The position numbers were made by a program, and so were the translations under genes. From an uncultured Bacilli bacterium (GTDB taxonomy: Bacteria; Bacillota_I; Bacilli_A; RF39; UBA660), in the NCBI GenBank assembly GCA_934162665.1, contig CAKPJN010000002.1, positions 1 to 64,000 of the forward strand: a stretch of 64,000 nt of DNA, given 5' to 3'. Shown one piece after another: positions 52,479 through 60,737 of this stretch. Each line of letters opens with the position of its first letter. The stretch's first letter is position 1. The notes under the pieces are model-generated. The model was given only the letters and a program-made list of their open reading frames with translations. It ran no database searches and was not told the DNA's origin.

Positions 52479-54441
52479 CCGTACTATTTTCTAATTTTTG
52501 ATCAAAGACTTGATCCGTATCAGAAGGCTCTGTACCTTTTATAAAGTACATAACCTTCTTTTTTGCTGCACTTTCATTAACTGGTTTACCCGATATAGGA
52601 TCAACTAGTACTGCTGAAATATTTTCAGGGACACTATACCAATTATCAGGCTTTCCACTCTCATAACTCTCAACCGAATTCATCCAAATATTTTGAGCAT
52701 ATTTATATTCCTTAGTACTTAATGGCGTATTATCATCATATCCTATCCAAACTGCACTACAAATATCTTTATTATAACCAATATTCCAGTTATCTGTATT
52801 AGTAGTACCACTCTTTAATCCATATTTATGAGTAAGCTTATTAGAAATACCAATAGCGGTAGGATAGTTATAGTCTATATAATCAGAATCATAAGTACCA
52901 GTAAGCATATTATTTAAAATAAATACTAAACTAGAATTTAATACTAAAGTTTTACTATTATTAGCCTTATACAAGACATTTCCATCTTTATCTTCTACTT
53001 TTTCTATCAAATGAGGAGTAACTTTATATCCCTCATTAGCAAAAGCAGAGTACCCAGCAGCCATTTCAATAATACTTATTTCCTTAGTACCAAGTGGAAG
53101 TGATGGTACATCATCAAGCTGTGCAGTAATTCCAACACGTCTTGCCACATTAATTAAAGCTTCACCACCTAAAAATAAATTAGTCTTAACAGCATAGATG
53201 TTTTCAGAATAAGCAATGGCAGTTGCCATAGAAATAGGTTTATTACCATAAGTATCATTATAATTTTTAGGAGAATAAGTGTTTTTATCACTAAAAGTAA
53301 ATGTTGTAGCTTCACTAGTAAAAGCCGAACTAGAAGTAAATCCATTCTCCAAAGCTGCATAATACAAATAAGGTTTCATAGTAGAACCTACTTGTCTTAA
53401 AGAGTCAGTAGCTCTATTATAAGAAGATTTATTATAATTTCTTCCACCAACTAAAGCAATAATTCCACCAGTATCAGGCTTCATCATTACTGCTGCTGTC
53501 TCAATTTTAGACTCATCAGGAATAGTCTTAGAAATAGTATCTTCTAAATTCCTTTGTGCATTTAAATCTAAATTAGTATAAATTTTTAAACCACGAGTAT
53601 CCGTATATGAAGAAGGTATACTCTTAATACTTTTAAGTTCTTTTAATACAGCGTCTTGATAATACATTACATTTTCAATATCATTATAAGAAGAATCACG
53701 AGAAAAATTAAGTTCTTCATCATACGCTAATTGTTTTTCATCTTCAGTAATAACCTTATTTTTAACAAGTAAATTTAATATGGTTAATTGTCTTTTTTTA
53801 GATAAATCATAATTAATTAAAGGGGAATAATTAGATGGTGATTTAGGTATCCCAGTAAGTAATGTTGCTTCAGCTAAATCTAAGTCTTTTGCACTTTTAC
53901 CAAAATAATATTGACTAGCATTTTCAATTCCATACATTCCATGTCCATAATTAATAGTATTTAAATATCCCTCTAAGATTTCATCTTTTGAATAATTAGC
54001 TTCAATCCTCATTGTATACCACATTTCATTCCATTTTCTTTCCCAAGTTTTATCAAAATCTAAAAACAAATTCTTAGCGTATTGTTGAGTTATAGTAGAA
54101 GCACCTTGTTCTGTTTCACCGGATGTAATATTAACATAAGTAGCTTTCAATATTCTAAGAAGATCAAACCCATGATGTTCATAAAAATTTTTATCTTCAG
54201 TATAAATTGTTGCGTCAATAACATATTTTGAAATATCATCTAAAGAAACCCACTTTTTAGACTCGTTTCCCTGAAAAAACAAATCTCCATTTGCATCATA
54301 TAAAGAAAAACTATTTGCACTATTTATTTCAAGTTTAGGTGATGTTTTAATATATATGAAAATACCAGATATACCAAGGATAATAAAGATAAAGAGAAAA
54401 GCTAAAAATTTCTTAATTCCCACAAACCATTTCACAAACAT
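52471..54441 (-). CDS. Class A penicillin-binding protein (PBP1A-like)
   Basis: About 656 residues. N-terminal membrane helix (about 12-33), GT51 glycosyltransferase domain with TEDKNFYEHHGFD and GASTITQQYAKNL, then a transpeptidase domain with SxxK (VGSTMKPY), SxN (YSENIYAV) and KSGTT. It polymerises and cross-links peptidoglycan. Start is uncertain: GAGGAG is followed by ATG, ATG and, nine bases on, GTG (54435). Orientation is against the replichore. Confidence 0.93.
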   Translation of the reverse strand: MFVKWFVGIKKFLAFLFIFIILGISGIFIYIKTSPKLEINSANSFSLYDANGDLFFQGNESKKWVSLDDISKYVIDATIYTEDKNFYEHHGFDLLRILKATYVNITSGETEQGASTITQQYAKNLFLDFDKTWERKWNEMWYTMRIEANYSKDEILEGYLNTINYGHGMYGIENASQYYFGKSAKDLDLAEATLLTGIPKSPSNYSPLINYDLSKKRQLTILNLLVKNKVITEDEKQLAYDEELNFSRDSSYNDIENVMYYQDAVLKELKSIKSIPSSYTDTRGLKIYTNLDLNAQRNLEDTISKTIPDESKIETAAVMMKPDTGGIIALVGGRNYNKSSYNRATDSLRQVGSTMKPYLYYAALENGFTSSSAFTSEATTFTFSDKNTYSPKNYNDTYGNKPISMATAIAYSENIYAVKTNLFLGGEALINVARRVGITAQLDDVPSLPLGTKEISIIEMAAGYSAFANEGYKVTPHLIEKVEDKDGNVLYKANNSKTLVLNSSLVFILNNMLTGTYDSDYIDYNYPTAIGISNKLTHKYGLKSGTTNTDNWNIGYNKDICSAVWIGYDDNTPLSTKEYKYAQNIWMNSVESYESGKPDNWYSVPENISAVLVDPISGKPVNESAAKKKVMYFIKGTEPSDTDQVFDQKLENSTAT

Positions 54442-54506
54442 CATCTCCTCAACTATTAGTATTTAAATATTTATATAAAATATGTATAAAAATTATAGAA
54501 CTTATG

Positions 54507-54513
54507 TTATAAT
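54507..54513 (+). promoter_or_regulatory. -10 element of the ywiB-like-argS operon
   Basis: TTATAAT preceded by ATG, with no good -35. A start near 54520 fits translation from TTG 54546 rather than from in-frame codons further upstream. Confidence 0.5.
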
Positions 54514-54545
54514 CTTTGGTAGAAATTTTAACAAGGGTGATTTTG

Positions 54546-54902
54546 TTGGAAAAAGTAAATTTACATATAAAATTAATTTCTAATGATAATGTATTAGACG
54601 AAAAAACTATTGGAACCATCAACAATGATTCTGATGAGTTAATTTATTTTGAAAAGTCAACTACTAAAGTAAAATTCAATTATCAAAAAAATACTTTGAT
54701 AAGAGAAAATAATGATTTAAGATTAGAATTTGCTTTTAAAAAAAATAGTACAACAACAGGTATTATTAATATAAAAGAATTACAAAAAAATTTAGAAGTA
54801 GATATAAAAACAATAGATATTAAACAAACAAAAAATAGTTTAGAAATTAAATACTTATTAGAAGCTGAAGAATATTTGTATGTAATAAGTATGGAGGAAT
54901 AG
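54546..54902 (+). CDS. DUF1934 protein (YwiB-like beta-barrel)
   Basis: About 118 residues of beta-strand-rich sequence. It shows the DUF1934 (YwiB, calycin-like) pattern from VNLHIKLIS to the C-terminal LEIKYLLEAEEY. In Bacillus ywiB directly precedes argS, as here with one base between. The unusual TTG start at 54546 is chosen because AAGGGTGA lies five bases before it. Confidence 0.75.
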   Translation: MEKVNLHIKLISNDNVLDEKTIGTINNDSDELIYFEKSTTKVKFNYQKNTLIRENNDLRLEFAFKKNSTTTGIINIKELQKNLEVDIKTIDIKQTKNSLEIKYLLEAEEYLYVISMEE

Positions 54903-54903
54903 T

Positions 54904-56652
54904 ATGAGTATTATAAAAGAATTAACAAATGATATAAAAAGTCACTTAAAAAGTGCTGGTTATGAAGTAGAAGATATCTTATTTGTCCCATCAAATAGAA
55001 GTGATTTAGGAGATTATCAATTAAACGATGCCATGAAACTAGCTAAGATTTATCATGAATCTCCAAGAGATATTGCTACAAAAATAGTAAAGGAACTAGA
55101 AGCTGATAAAAGATTTACTAATATAAATATTGCAGGACCTGGCTTTATAAATATTACCTTAACAGATGAATTTTTAAGAGACTCATTAAATAAGATATAT
55201 CTAAATACTAATGAAAATATCGATAAACTACCTCCTAAAAAGATAGTGCTAGACTATGGAGGAGCAAATGTCGCTAAAGCATTGCATGTAGGTCATTTAA
55301 GAAGTGCTGATATTGGTGAAGCTTTAAAAAGATTAGCTAGAGTTTTAGGATATGAAGTAATTAGTGATGCCCATTTAGGTGATTATGGAAGACCATTAGG
55401 TTTAGTAATATTAGAGATAAAAAAACGTTATCCAGAGTTAGCTTATTTCAATGAAAATTATCAAGGAGATTATAGTGAAATAGACTTACCAATAACAAAT
55501 AAAGACTTAGAAGAAATATATCCAATCGCATCATCTAAAGCAAAAGAAGATGAAAATTATTTAGAAGAAGCTAGAATTATTACTATGAAACTTCAAAACC
55601 ATGAAAAAGGTTACTATGATATTTGGCAAAAAATAATTGGAATTTCCAAAGAAGAAATTAAAAAAATTTATGATGAGATAAATGTTTCGTTTGATCTTTG
55701 GGAAGGTGAAAGTGATGCAGCAGAATATATTGAAGAATTACTAGAAATTTTAGAAAAAAAAGGTATTGTAGAAGAAAGTAATGGTGCCAAAATAATAAAT
55801 GTTGAAACAGAAGAAGATGCTAAACCAATGCCTCCATTATTATTAGTAAAGTCAAATAATACAGTTTCATATGAAACAACAGATTTAGCGACAATCTTAG
55901 AACGTCAAAAAAAGTTTGCTCCAGATGAAATTTGGTACTGCGTAGATGGAAGACAAGAACTTCACTTTGATCAAGTATTCCGCACAACTAGAATGGCAAA
56001 ATTAGTACCCGATGATACAAAATTAGAATTTATAGGTTTTGGAACAATGAATGGAACAGATGGAAAACCATTCAAAACAAGAGATGGCGGAGTAATGACT
56101 TTAAAAGGGTTAATAGAATTGGTAACTAATGAAATACTAGACAGAATAAATAAAGATATGGTAGAAGAAAAAGACCGCTTAAAAACAGCTAAAGAAATCG
56201 CTATTGCAACCTTAAAATATACAGATTTGTTACCATTTAGAACAACTGATTATATTTTTGAAGTAGATAAATTTTCTGATTTTGAAGGAAAAACAGGACC
56301 ATATTTACTATATTCCACAATAAGAATGAATTCATTATTACAAAAAGCCAAAGAAGTATCATATAATAAAATTATTTTACTAGAAACAAAAACAGAAAAA
56401 GAACTTGCACATATATTATTACGACTACCACTTGTTTTACAAAAATCATTAGAAATGAAATCGCTAAATGAAATATCAGAATATATTTATAAATTAACTG
56501 CTTTATACAATAAATTTTATTCAGAAAACAAGATATTAATTGAAGAAAATGAATCACTAAAAGAGTCTAGATTAGTATTGACAAAATTAGTATATGATAC
56601 CAATATTTTACTACTAGATATATTAGGAATTACTGTTCCTAAAAAAATGTAA
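54904..56652 (+). CDS. argS: Arginyl-tRNA synthetase
   Basis: 582 residues. N-terminal additional domain for tRNA D-loop contact, HIGH-equivalent ALHVGHLRSADIGEAL (about 124-139), and KMSKS-equivalent KPFKTRDGGVMTL; the DALR anticodon-binding domain follows near GPYLLYSTIRMNSLL. The enzyme charges tRNA-Arg. Confidence 0.97.
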   Translation: MSIIKELTNDIKSHLKSAGYEVEDILFVPSNRSDLGDYQLNDAMKLAKIYHESPRDIATKIVKELEADKRFTNINIAGPGFINITLTDEFLRDSLNKIYLNTNENIDKLPPKKIVLDYGGANVAKALHVGHLRSADIGEALKRLARVLGYEVISDAHLGDYGRPLGLVILEIKKRYPELAYFNENYQGDYSEIDLPITNKDLEEIYPIASSKAKEDENYLEEARIITMKLQNHEKGYYDIWQKIIGISKEEIKKIYDEINVSFDLWEGESDAAEYIEELLEILEKKGIVEESNGAKIINVETEEDAKPMPPLLLVKSNNTVSYETTDLATILERQKKFAPDEIWYCVDGRQELHFDQVFRTTRMAKLVPDDTKLEFIGFGTMNGTDGKPFKTRDGGVMTLKGLIELVTNEILDRINKDMVEEKDRLKTAKEIAIATLKYTDLLPFRTTDYIFEVDKFSDFEGKTGPYLLYSTIRMNSLLQKAKEVSYNKIILLETKTEKELAHILLRLPLVLQKSLEMKSLNEISEYIYKLTALYNKFYSENKILIEENESLKESRLVLTKLVYDTNILLLDILGITVPKKM

Positions 56653-56694
56653 AAAAACAGTTGTATTTAATCTAGATATATGTTATAAGTTTAT

Positions 56695-56737
56695 TTGTAA
56701 TTTATTACAATTTCAAAATTAAAAATTATCATATAAT
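56695..56737 (+). promoter_or_regulatory. Inverted repeat and -10 upstream of rpoE
   Basis: TTGTAAT-TT-ATTACAA (56695-56710), a perfect 7+2+7 palindrome, lies 21 bases before a TATAAT (56732-56737). Its position, overlapping where a -35 would be, suggests an operator. AGGAGG follows before the rpoE start. Confidence 0.45.
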
Positions 56738-56758
56738 GTTTAAATATAGGAGGACAAT

Positions 56759-57205
56759 ATGAGTTTAAGTAAAATGTCTAAGGAAGAATTAGAATTATTA
56801 TCCAATAAGGATATTACAAATATGATTTTAGAAGAAACAAAAAAATCTATGAATACTGCTGATTTATTTAAAGAAATCATAAAATTATTAGAACTACCTA
56901 AGTCTTACTTTGAAACAAAGATAGGAGATTATTATACAGCTTTATCAACTGATAAAAGATTTATCTTATTAGAAGATGGTACTTGGGACTTAAGAAGCAG
57001 ACATACATCAGACAAAGTAGTAAAAGTAACCGAAGATGACGAAGACGATGAAGATGATGAAGATGCTAATAAAGAAGATATGGATGATGAATTAAATAAT
57101 GAAGATAGTTATGAAGATTCTGATTCAGATGACTATAATGAAGATGACGATGAAGATTTAAAGGACTTAGTTGTATTAGATGAAGATGAACTAGAAGAAC
57201 AATAA
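56759..57205 (+). CDS. rpoE: RNA polymerase delta subunit
   Basis: 148 residues. N-terminal HARE-HTH domain (about 1-85, with DLFKEIIKLLELP and FILLEDGTWDLRSRH) followed by a strongly acidic Asp/Glu tail. The delta subunit increases polymerase recycling and specificity in Firmicutes. Confidence 0.93.
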   Translation: MSLSKMSKEELELLSNKDITNMILEETKKSMNTADLFKEIIKLLELPKSYFETKIGDYYTALSTDKRFILLEDGTWDLRSRHTSDKVVKVTEDDEDDEDDEDANKEDMDDELNNEDSYEDSDSDDYNEDDDEDLKDLVVLDEDELEEQ

Positions 57206-57217
57206 TCTAGTTTTTTT
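57189..57217 (+). terminator. rpoE terminator
   Basis: Perfect 7-bp stem AACTAGA/TCTAGTT with a 10-base loop and a T run; the left arm lies inside the coding sequence. Confidence 0.8.
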
Positions 57218-57230
57218 CTTTAAATATTTA

Positions 57231-57239
57231 TGATATAAT
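57231..57239 (+). promoter_or_regulatory. prfA extended -10 promoter element
   Basis: TGATATAAT about 31 bases before the prfA start; the -35 region is a T run. The ribosome-binding site is AAGGGCG. Confidence 0.5.
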
Positions 57240-57269
57240 ACTACTGATATTTCAGAAAGGGCGAATAAT

Positions 57270-58331
57270 ATGATAGAAAGATTGGAAATAGCTTTACAAA
57301 AGTATGAAGAATTAAATGAAAAACTAACTACTCAAGAAGTTTTAAATGATATTAAAAAAACAAGAGAATATTCAAAAGAGGTATCTTCATTAGAAGAATT
57401 AGTAACTTGTTACAAGAAATATAAAAAAGTTTTAGAAGATATTGAAAGTACAAAAGAAATGATAAAAGATCCTGAATTAGAGGAAATCGCAAGAGATGAG
57501 TTAAAAGGATTAGAAGAAGAAAAAGAAAATTTAGATAAAGAATTAGAAATTTTATTAATACCAAAAGATCCTAATGATTCAAAAAATGTTGTTATTGAAA
57601 TAAGAGGAGCCGCAGGTGGAGATGAAGCTAATATCTTTGCTGGAGATTTATTTAGAATGTATACAAGATATGCTGAAAAGAAAGGCTTTTCATATAAGGT
57701 GTATAATGCTATAGATGGAACCGCCGGTGGATATAGTCAAATAGAATTTATTGTGAAAGGTGATAAAGCATATTCTCTACTTAAATATGAAAGTGGCTCT
57801 CATAGAGTTCAAAGAGTTCCAGTTACTGAATCAAATGGCAGACTTCAAACTTCAACTGCTACAGTTTTAGTCATGCCAGAAGCAGATGACGAGATAGATA
57901 TAGAAATAAATCCAAATGATTTAAGAATAGATATATATAGATCATCAGGATGTGGAGGCCAAGGAGTAAATACAACAGACTCAGCTGTAAGAATTACCCA
58001 TCTTCCAACAGGAGTAGTAGTAACATGTCAAAATGAAAGAAGTCAAATTCAAAATAAAGAACAAGCTTTGAAAGTACTAAAAAGTAGACTTTATGAGTTG
58101 CAACTACAAAAACAGGAAGAAGAAGTAGGTGCTGCAAGACGTAGTAAAATAGGTACCGGAGATAGAGCTGAAAAAATTAGAACTTATAATTATCCACAAA
58201 ACAGAGTAACTGATCACAGAATTGGCTATACAACAAAACAATTAGATAGAGTTATGGATGGAGACTTAGACGATATAATTAATGCCCTTATAACAGAAGA
58301 TCAAAAAAGGAAGTTAGCGGGAAATGAGTAA
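57270..58331 (+). CDS. prfA: Peptide chain release factor 1
   Basis: 353 residues. The catalytic GGQ lies in SSGCGGQGVNTTDSAVRITH (about 225-244); the preceding domain holds the codon-recognition region and AAGGDEANIFAGDL. It releases peptides at UAA and UAG. The Gln of GGQ is the substrate of PrmC, encoded two genes on. Confidence 0.97.
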   Translation: MIERLEIALQKYEELNEKLTTQEVLNDIKKTREYSKEVSSLEELVTCYKKYKKVLEDIESTKEMIKDPELEEIARDELKGLEEEKENLDKELEILLIPKDPNDSKNVVIEIRGAAGGDEANIFAGDLFRMYTRYAEKKGFSYKVYNAIDGTAGGYSQIEFIVKGDKAYSLLKYESGSHRVQRVPVTESNGRLQTSTATVLVMPEADDEIDIEINPNDLRIDIYRSSGCGGQGVNTTDSAVRITHLPTGVVVTCQNERSQIQNKEQALKVLKSRLYELQLQKQEEEVGAARRSKIGTGDRAEKIRTYNYPQNRVTDHRIGYTTKQLDRVMDGDLDDIINALITEDQKRKLAGNE

Positions 58332-58464
58332 TAGAGTAAAAACAGTAAAATCAGATTTTATATGTCCAGAATGTTATAATATAATATCAATATCGCGTCA
58401 AGAAAGAAATCAAATCAAAATAGGAAATATATATGTTAGTAGAAGATTTATTACTATTTGGTAA
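58324..58464 (+). CDS. Small zinc-knuckle-like ORF overlapping prfA and prmC
   Basis: 46 residues. Its ATG overlaps the prfA stop (ATGAGTAA), so it could be translationally coupled, and it runs 32 bases into prmC in another frame. The segment KSDFICPECYNIISISRQ resembles the first half of small two-knuckle zinc-ribbon proteins, but the second CxxC is missing. It may be a remnant, or merely the prmC leader read by chance. No own ribosome-binding site. Confidence 0.35.
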   Translation: MSNRVKTVKSDFICPECYNIISISRQERNQIKIGNIYVSRRFITIW

Positions 58465-59257
58465 AAGTAAAATTCACTCAGACCACGCCAAAATATTATT
58501 AGCGGAGCTTTTGAATTTAAATCCATTAGAGCTATTAAACCACCTACATGATATAGTAGATGAAAACTTAGTAAATCTTTATAAAGATGAAGTTTTAGCC
58601 CTACAAACTGGAAAACCGCTTCAATATGTACTAGGAAATGTTAATTTCTATGGTAATAAATTTCTAATAAATGAAAATGTTTTAATCCCAAGATTTGAAA
58701 CTGAAGAATTAGTAGAAAATACTATTAACTATATAAATAAGTATTTCACAGAACCTGTGGAAATAATAGATTTAGGGTGTGGAAGTGGAGTAATAGGACT
58801 TACTCTAAAAAATAAAATATCAACAGCTACTGTGGATTTAATAGATATAAGTGAAAAAGCTTTAGAAGTTTGTCAAAATAATGCACAAAATCTGGGGATA
58901 AAAGCAAATATTTATCAAAGTGACATGTTTTCTAATGTGGATAAAAAGTATGATGTAATTATTAGTAACCCCCCATACATAAAAACAACTGAAGAAATAG
59001 AAAAAATTGTAAAAGAAAATGAACCAAGTCTTGCCCTTTATGCTGGTATTGATGGACTAGATTGCTATCAAAAGATATTAAGAGATATTAATCAACATAT
59101 GAAAGAAAAATGTATAGTAGCTTTTGAAATCGGAATGACACAAGCACAAGATTTAAAAAAGTTAATAAATAAATATTTAGATAATGTAACAATCGAAGTA
59201 AAAAAAGATATGTCCGGAAAAGATAGAATGTTATTTATTTTTAAAAATTGTGAATAA
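58433..59257 (+). CDS. prmC: Release factor glutamine methyltransferase
   Basis: 274 residues. Helical N-terminal domain ending QYVLGNVNFYG, SAM-binding DLGCGSGVIGL (about 118-128) and the catalytic ISNPPYI (about 180). It methylates the GGQ glutamine of release factors. Follows prfA as in most bacteria. Confidence 0.96.
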   Translation: MLVEDLLLFGKSKIHSDHAKILLAELLNLNPLELLNHLHDIVDENLVNLYKDEVLALQTGKPLQYVLGNVNFYGNKFLINENVLIPRFETEELVENTINYINKYFTEPVEIIDLGCGSGVIGLTLKNKISTATVDLIDISEKALEVCQNNAQNLGIKANIYQSDMFSNVDKKYDVIISNPPYIKTTEEIEKIVKENEPSLALYAGIDGLDCYQKILRDINQHMKEKCIVAFEIGMTQAQDLKKLINKYLDNVTIEVKKDMSGKDRMLFIFKNCE

Positions 59258-59264
59258 AAAAAAT

Positions 59265-59300
59265 AATAATCACCCACTATTAATGTGAAAGGTGGTTATT
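59265..59300 (+). promoter_or_regulatory. Hairpin sequestering the spoIIR ribosome-binding site
   Basis: AATAATCACC (59265-59274) pairs with GGTGGTTATT (59291-59300) over ten base pairs with one wobble. The right arm includes part of the AAAGGTGG Shine-Dalgarno and abuts the spoIIR ATG. Confidence 0.5.
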
Positions 59301-59825
59301 ATGAAAAAATTAACAATTGTATTAGCCATAATAATAACAGTATTAGCAATAAATAAAGATAGTGAAGTAATAATTCCAAAAGACTCAATAAGATTTAGAG
59401 TAATAGCTAACAGTGATAGTGAAAGTGATCAACTATTAAAAAAGAAAGTAGTATCAAATCTAAATCCTAATATCATAAATCTTTTATCTTCTAGTAGTTC
59501 ATTAACTGATTCTAGAAATAATATAGAAAATAATTTAACATTATTTGATAATATAGTAAAAAATACTTTAAAAGAAAATAATTCAACTGAAACATATACT
59601 ATTAATTATGGAATGAACTATTTTCCAGAGAAGGAGTATAAAGGTACAGTATACAAAGAAGGAGAGTACGAATCTTTAGTAGTAACACTAGGAGAAGGCA
59701 AAGGCAAAAACTTTTGGTGCGTATTATTTCCACCACTTTGTCTATTAGAAGCCGAAGATAGCACAAAAACAACAGATGTAGAATATAAATCATTTATAAA
59801 AGAAATAATTGATAAGTATTTTTAA
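59301..59825 (+). CDS. spoIIR: Stage II sporulation protein R
   Basis: About 174 residues. An N-terminal signal peptide (about 1-18) is followed by IPKDSIRFRVIANSDSESDQ and ends with NFWCVLFPPLCLLE, both hallmarks of SpoIIR. This forespore-secreted protein triggers SpoIIGA to process pro-sigma-E in the mother cell. ATG 59301 is preferred over an in-frame GTG within the ribosome-binding site. In Bacillus spoIIR also lies near prfA-prmC. Confidence 0.92.
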   Translation: MKKLTIVLAIIITVLAINKDSEVIIPKDSIRFRVIANSDSESDQLLKKKVVSNLNPNIINLLSSSSSLTDSRNNIENNLTLFDNIVKNTLKENNSTETYTINYGMNYFPEKEYKGTVYKEGEYESLVVTLGEGKGKNFWCVLFPPLCLLEAEDSTKTTDVEYKSFIKEIIDKYF

Positions 59826-59859
59826 TTAATATTAATAATAAAATATATAAGGTGATATA

Positions 59860-60396
59860 GTGGATAACATTCTTATATATTTTTTTATGGCTATAGGGTT
59901 AAGCATGGATGCATTTTCTCTAGCTATCGCATATGGAACCAATGTCGTAAGTAGAAATAAAGCACTTATTTTAAGTATCTCAGTAGGTTTCTTTCACTTC
60001 TTAATGCCAACTTTAGGCAATATAATAGGAAATAGTTATTTTCAAAAGTTAATAATCCATTCAAATATTGTTGTAGGGATTATATTTTTTGTACTAGCCA
60101 TCGAAATGTTTTTTTCACTAAAAGAAGAAAAAGAAGTAATAATAACAAATCTATTATCTATAATTTTATTTTCCTTTACAGTAAGTATTGACAGTTTATC
60201 CGTAGGTATAGCTCTAGGAATAACTAACTCAAATATATTTATATCATCAATAATATTTGCTATAACAAGTTTTATTTTTACTTTATTAGGATTAAGTATT
60301 GGTAAATATTTGAGTAAACAATTTGGTACTAAAGCTATTTTATTTGGAATTATCATACTCTTTTATTTATCTATTAAGTCATTTCTATCCATTTAA
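59860..60396 (+). CDS. MntP/YtaF-family membrane protein (putative Mn efflux)
   Basis: 178 residues, six predicted membrane helices in two repeats, each with an acidic motif: GLSMDAFSLAIAYG (first) and SIDSLSVGIALG (second). That pattern marks the MntP/YtaF (DUF204) family; MntP exports manganese, while YtaF is a sporulation-associated relative. The GTG start follows AAGGTGAT. The place next to spoIIR would fit the sporulation relative. Confidence 0.82.
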   Translation: MDNILIYFFMAIGLSMDAFSLAIAYGTNVVSRNKALILSISVGFFHFLMPTLGNIIGNSYFQKLIIHSNIVVGIIFFVLAIEMFFSLKEEKEVIITNLLSIILFSFTVSIDSLSVGIALGITNSNIFISSIIFAITSFIFTLLGLSIGKYLSKQFGTKAILFGIIILFYLSIKSFLSI

Positions 60397-60546
60397 TAAA
60401 ATAACTAATAAAAAATTAACTAATTTTTCATAAATTACAATTTTTTTCGAAAGTAATATTTCTAATATTAAAAACAAGAAATTTGTCAAAATATGGCCAA
60501 AAAATTACCTTTTAAGGAAAAAAGATTTTAAATATTAAATATTAAA

Positions 60547-60552
60547 TATAAT
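60547..60552 (+). promoter_or_regulatory. -10 element of the small peptide gene
   Basis: TATAAT with no convincing -35, downstream of ATTAAAT direct repeats. A start near 60559 would put the left arm of the flanking inverted repeat at the very 5' end of the RNA. The gap 60397-60546 has no gene or clear terminator. Confidence 0.45.
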
Positions 60553-60559
60553 CTAATTA

Positions 60560-60719
60560 AGATAGAGTAGAAAAGGAGGATTTATATGAAATATATTAAA
60601 TGCACATTAGCTTTATTTCTATGTGCAATATCAATAGCAACTTTTTCTGGAAGTTGGACGTATTAATAAATCGTTCGCTTTTTGAAATGAAATAATAAAA
60701 AATATATTCTACTCTATCT
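60560..60719 (+). repeat. 13-bp inverted repeat flanking the small peptide gene
   Basis: AGATAGAGTAGAA (60560-60572) and its perfect complement TTCTACTCTATCT (60707-60719) enclose the peptide gene. The left arm abuts the AAAAGGAGG site; the right arm lies just before the ribosome-binding site of the ABC remnant. The transcript could form a long-range stem presenting or hiding both sites. A target-site or element boundary is also possible. Confidence 0.75.
60586..60666 (+). CDS. 26-residue hydrophobic peptide, possible signal or bacteriocin precursor
   Basis: Starts MKYIKCTLALFLCAIS and ends TFSGSWTY: a charged N-terminus, a hydrophobic core and a short polar aromatic tail, as in leader-like peptide pheromones. 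A strong AAGGAGG site supports translation. It sits in the loop of a 13-bp inverted repeat and is followed by an ABC ATPase remnant, so a peptide-export or immunity context is possible. No AgrB- or Rgg-like partner is visible nearby. Confidence 0.5.
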   Translation: MKYIKCTLALFLCAISIATFSGSWTY

Positions 60720-60737
60720 CAATATTTGGAGGAATTT

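Noticed and set aside
60586..60666. AgrD-type cyclic autoinducer precursor
   Set aside because: The ORF lacks the charged C-terminal recognition part of AgrD and no AgrB-like protease gene is nearby, so only a general peptide-precursor call is made.
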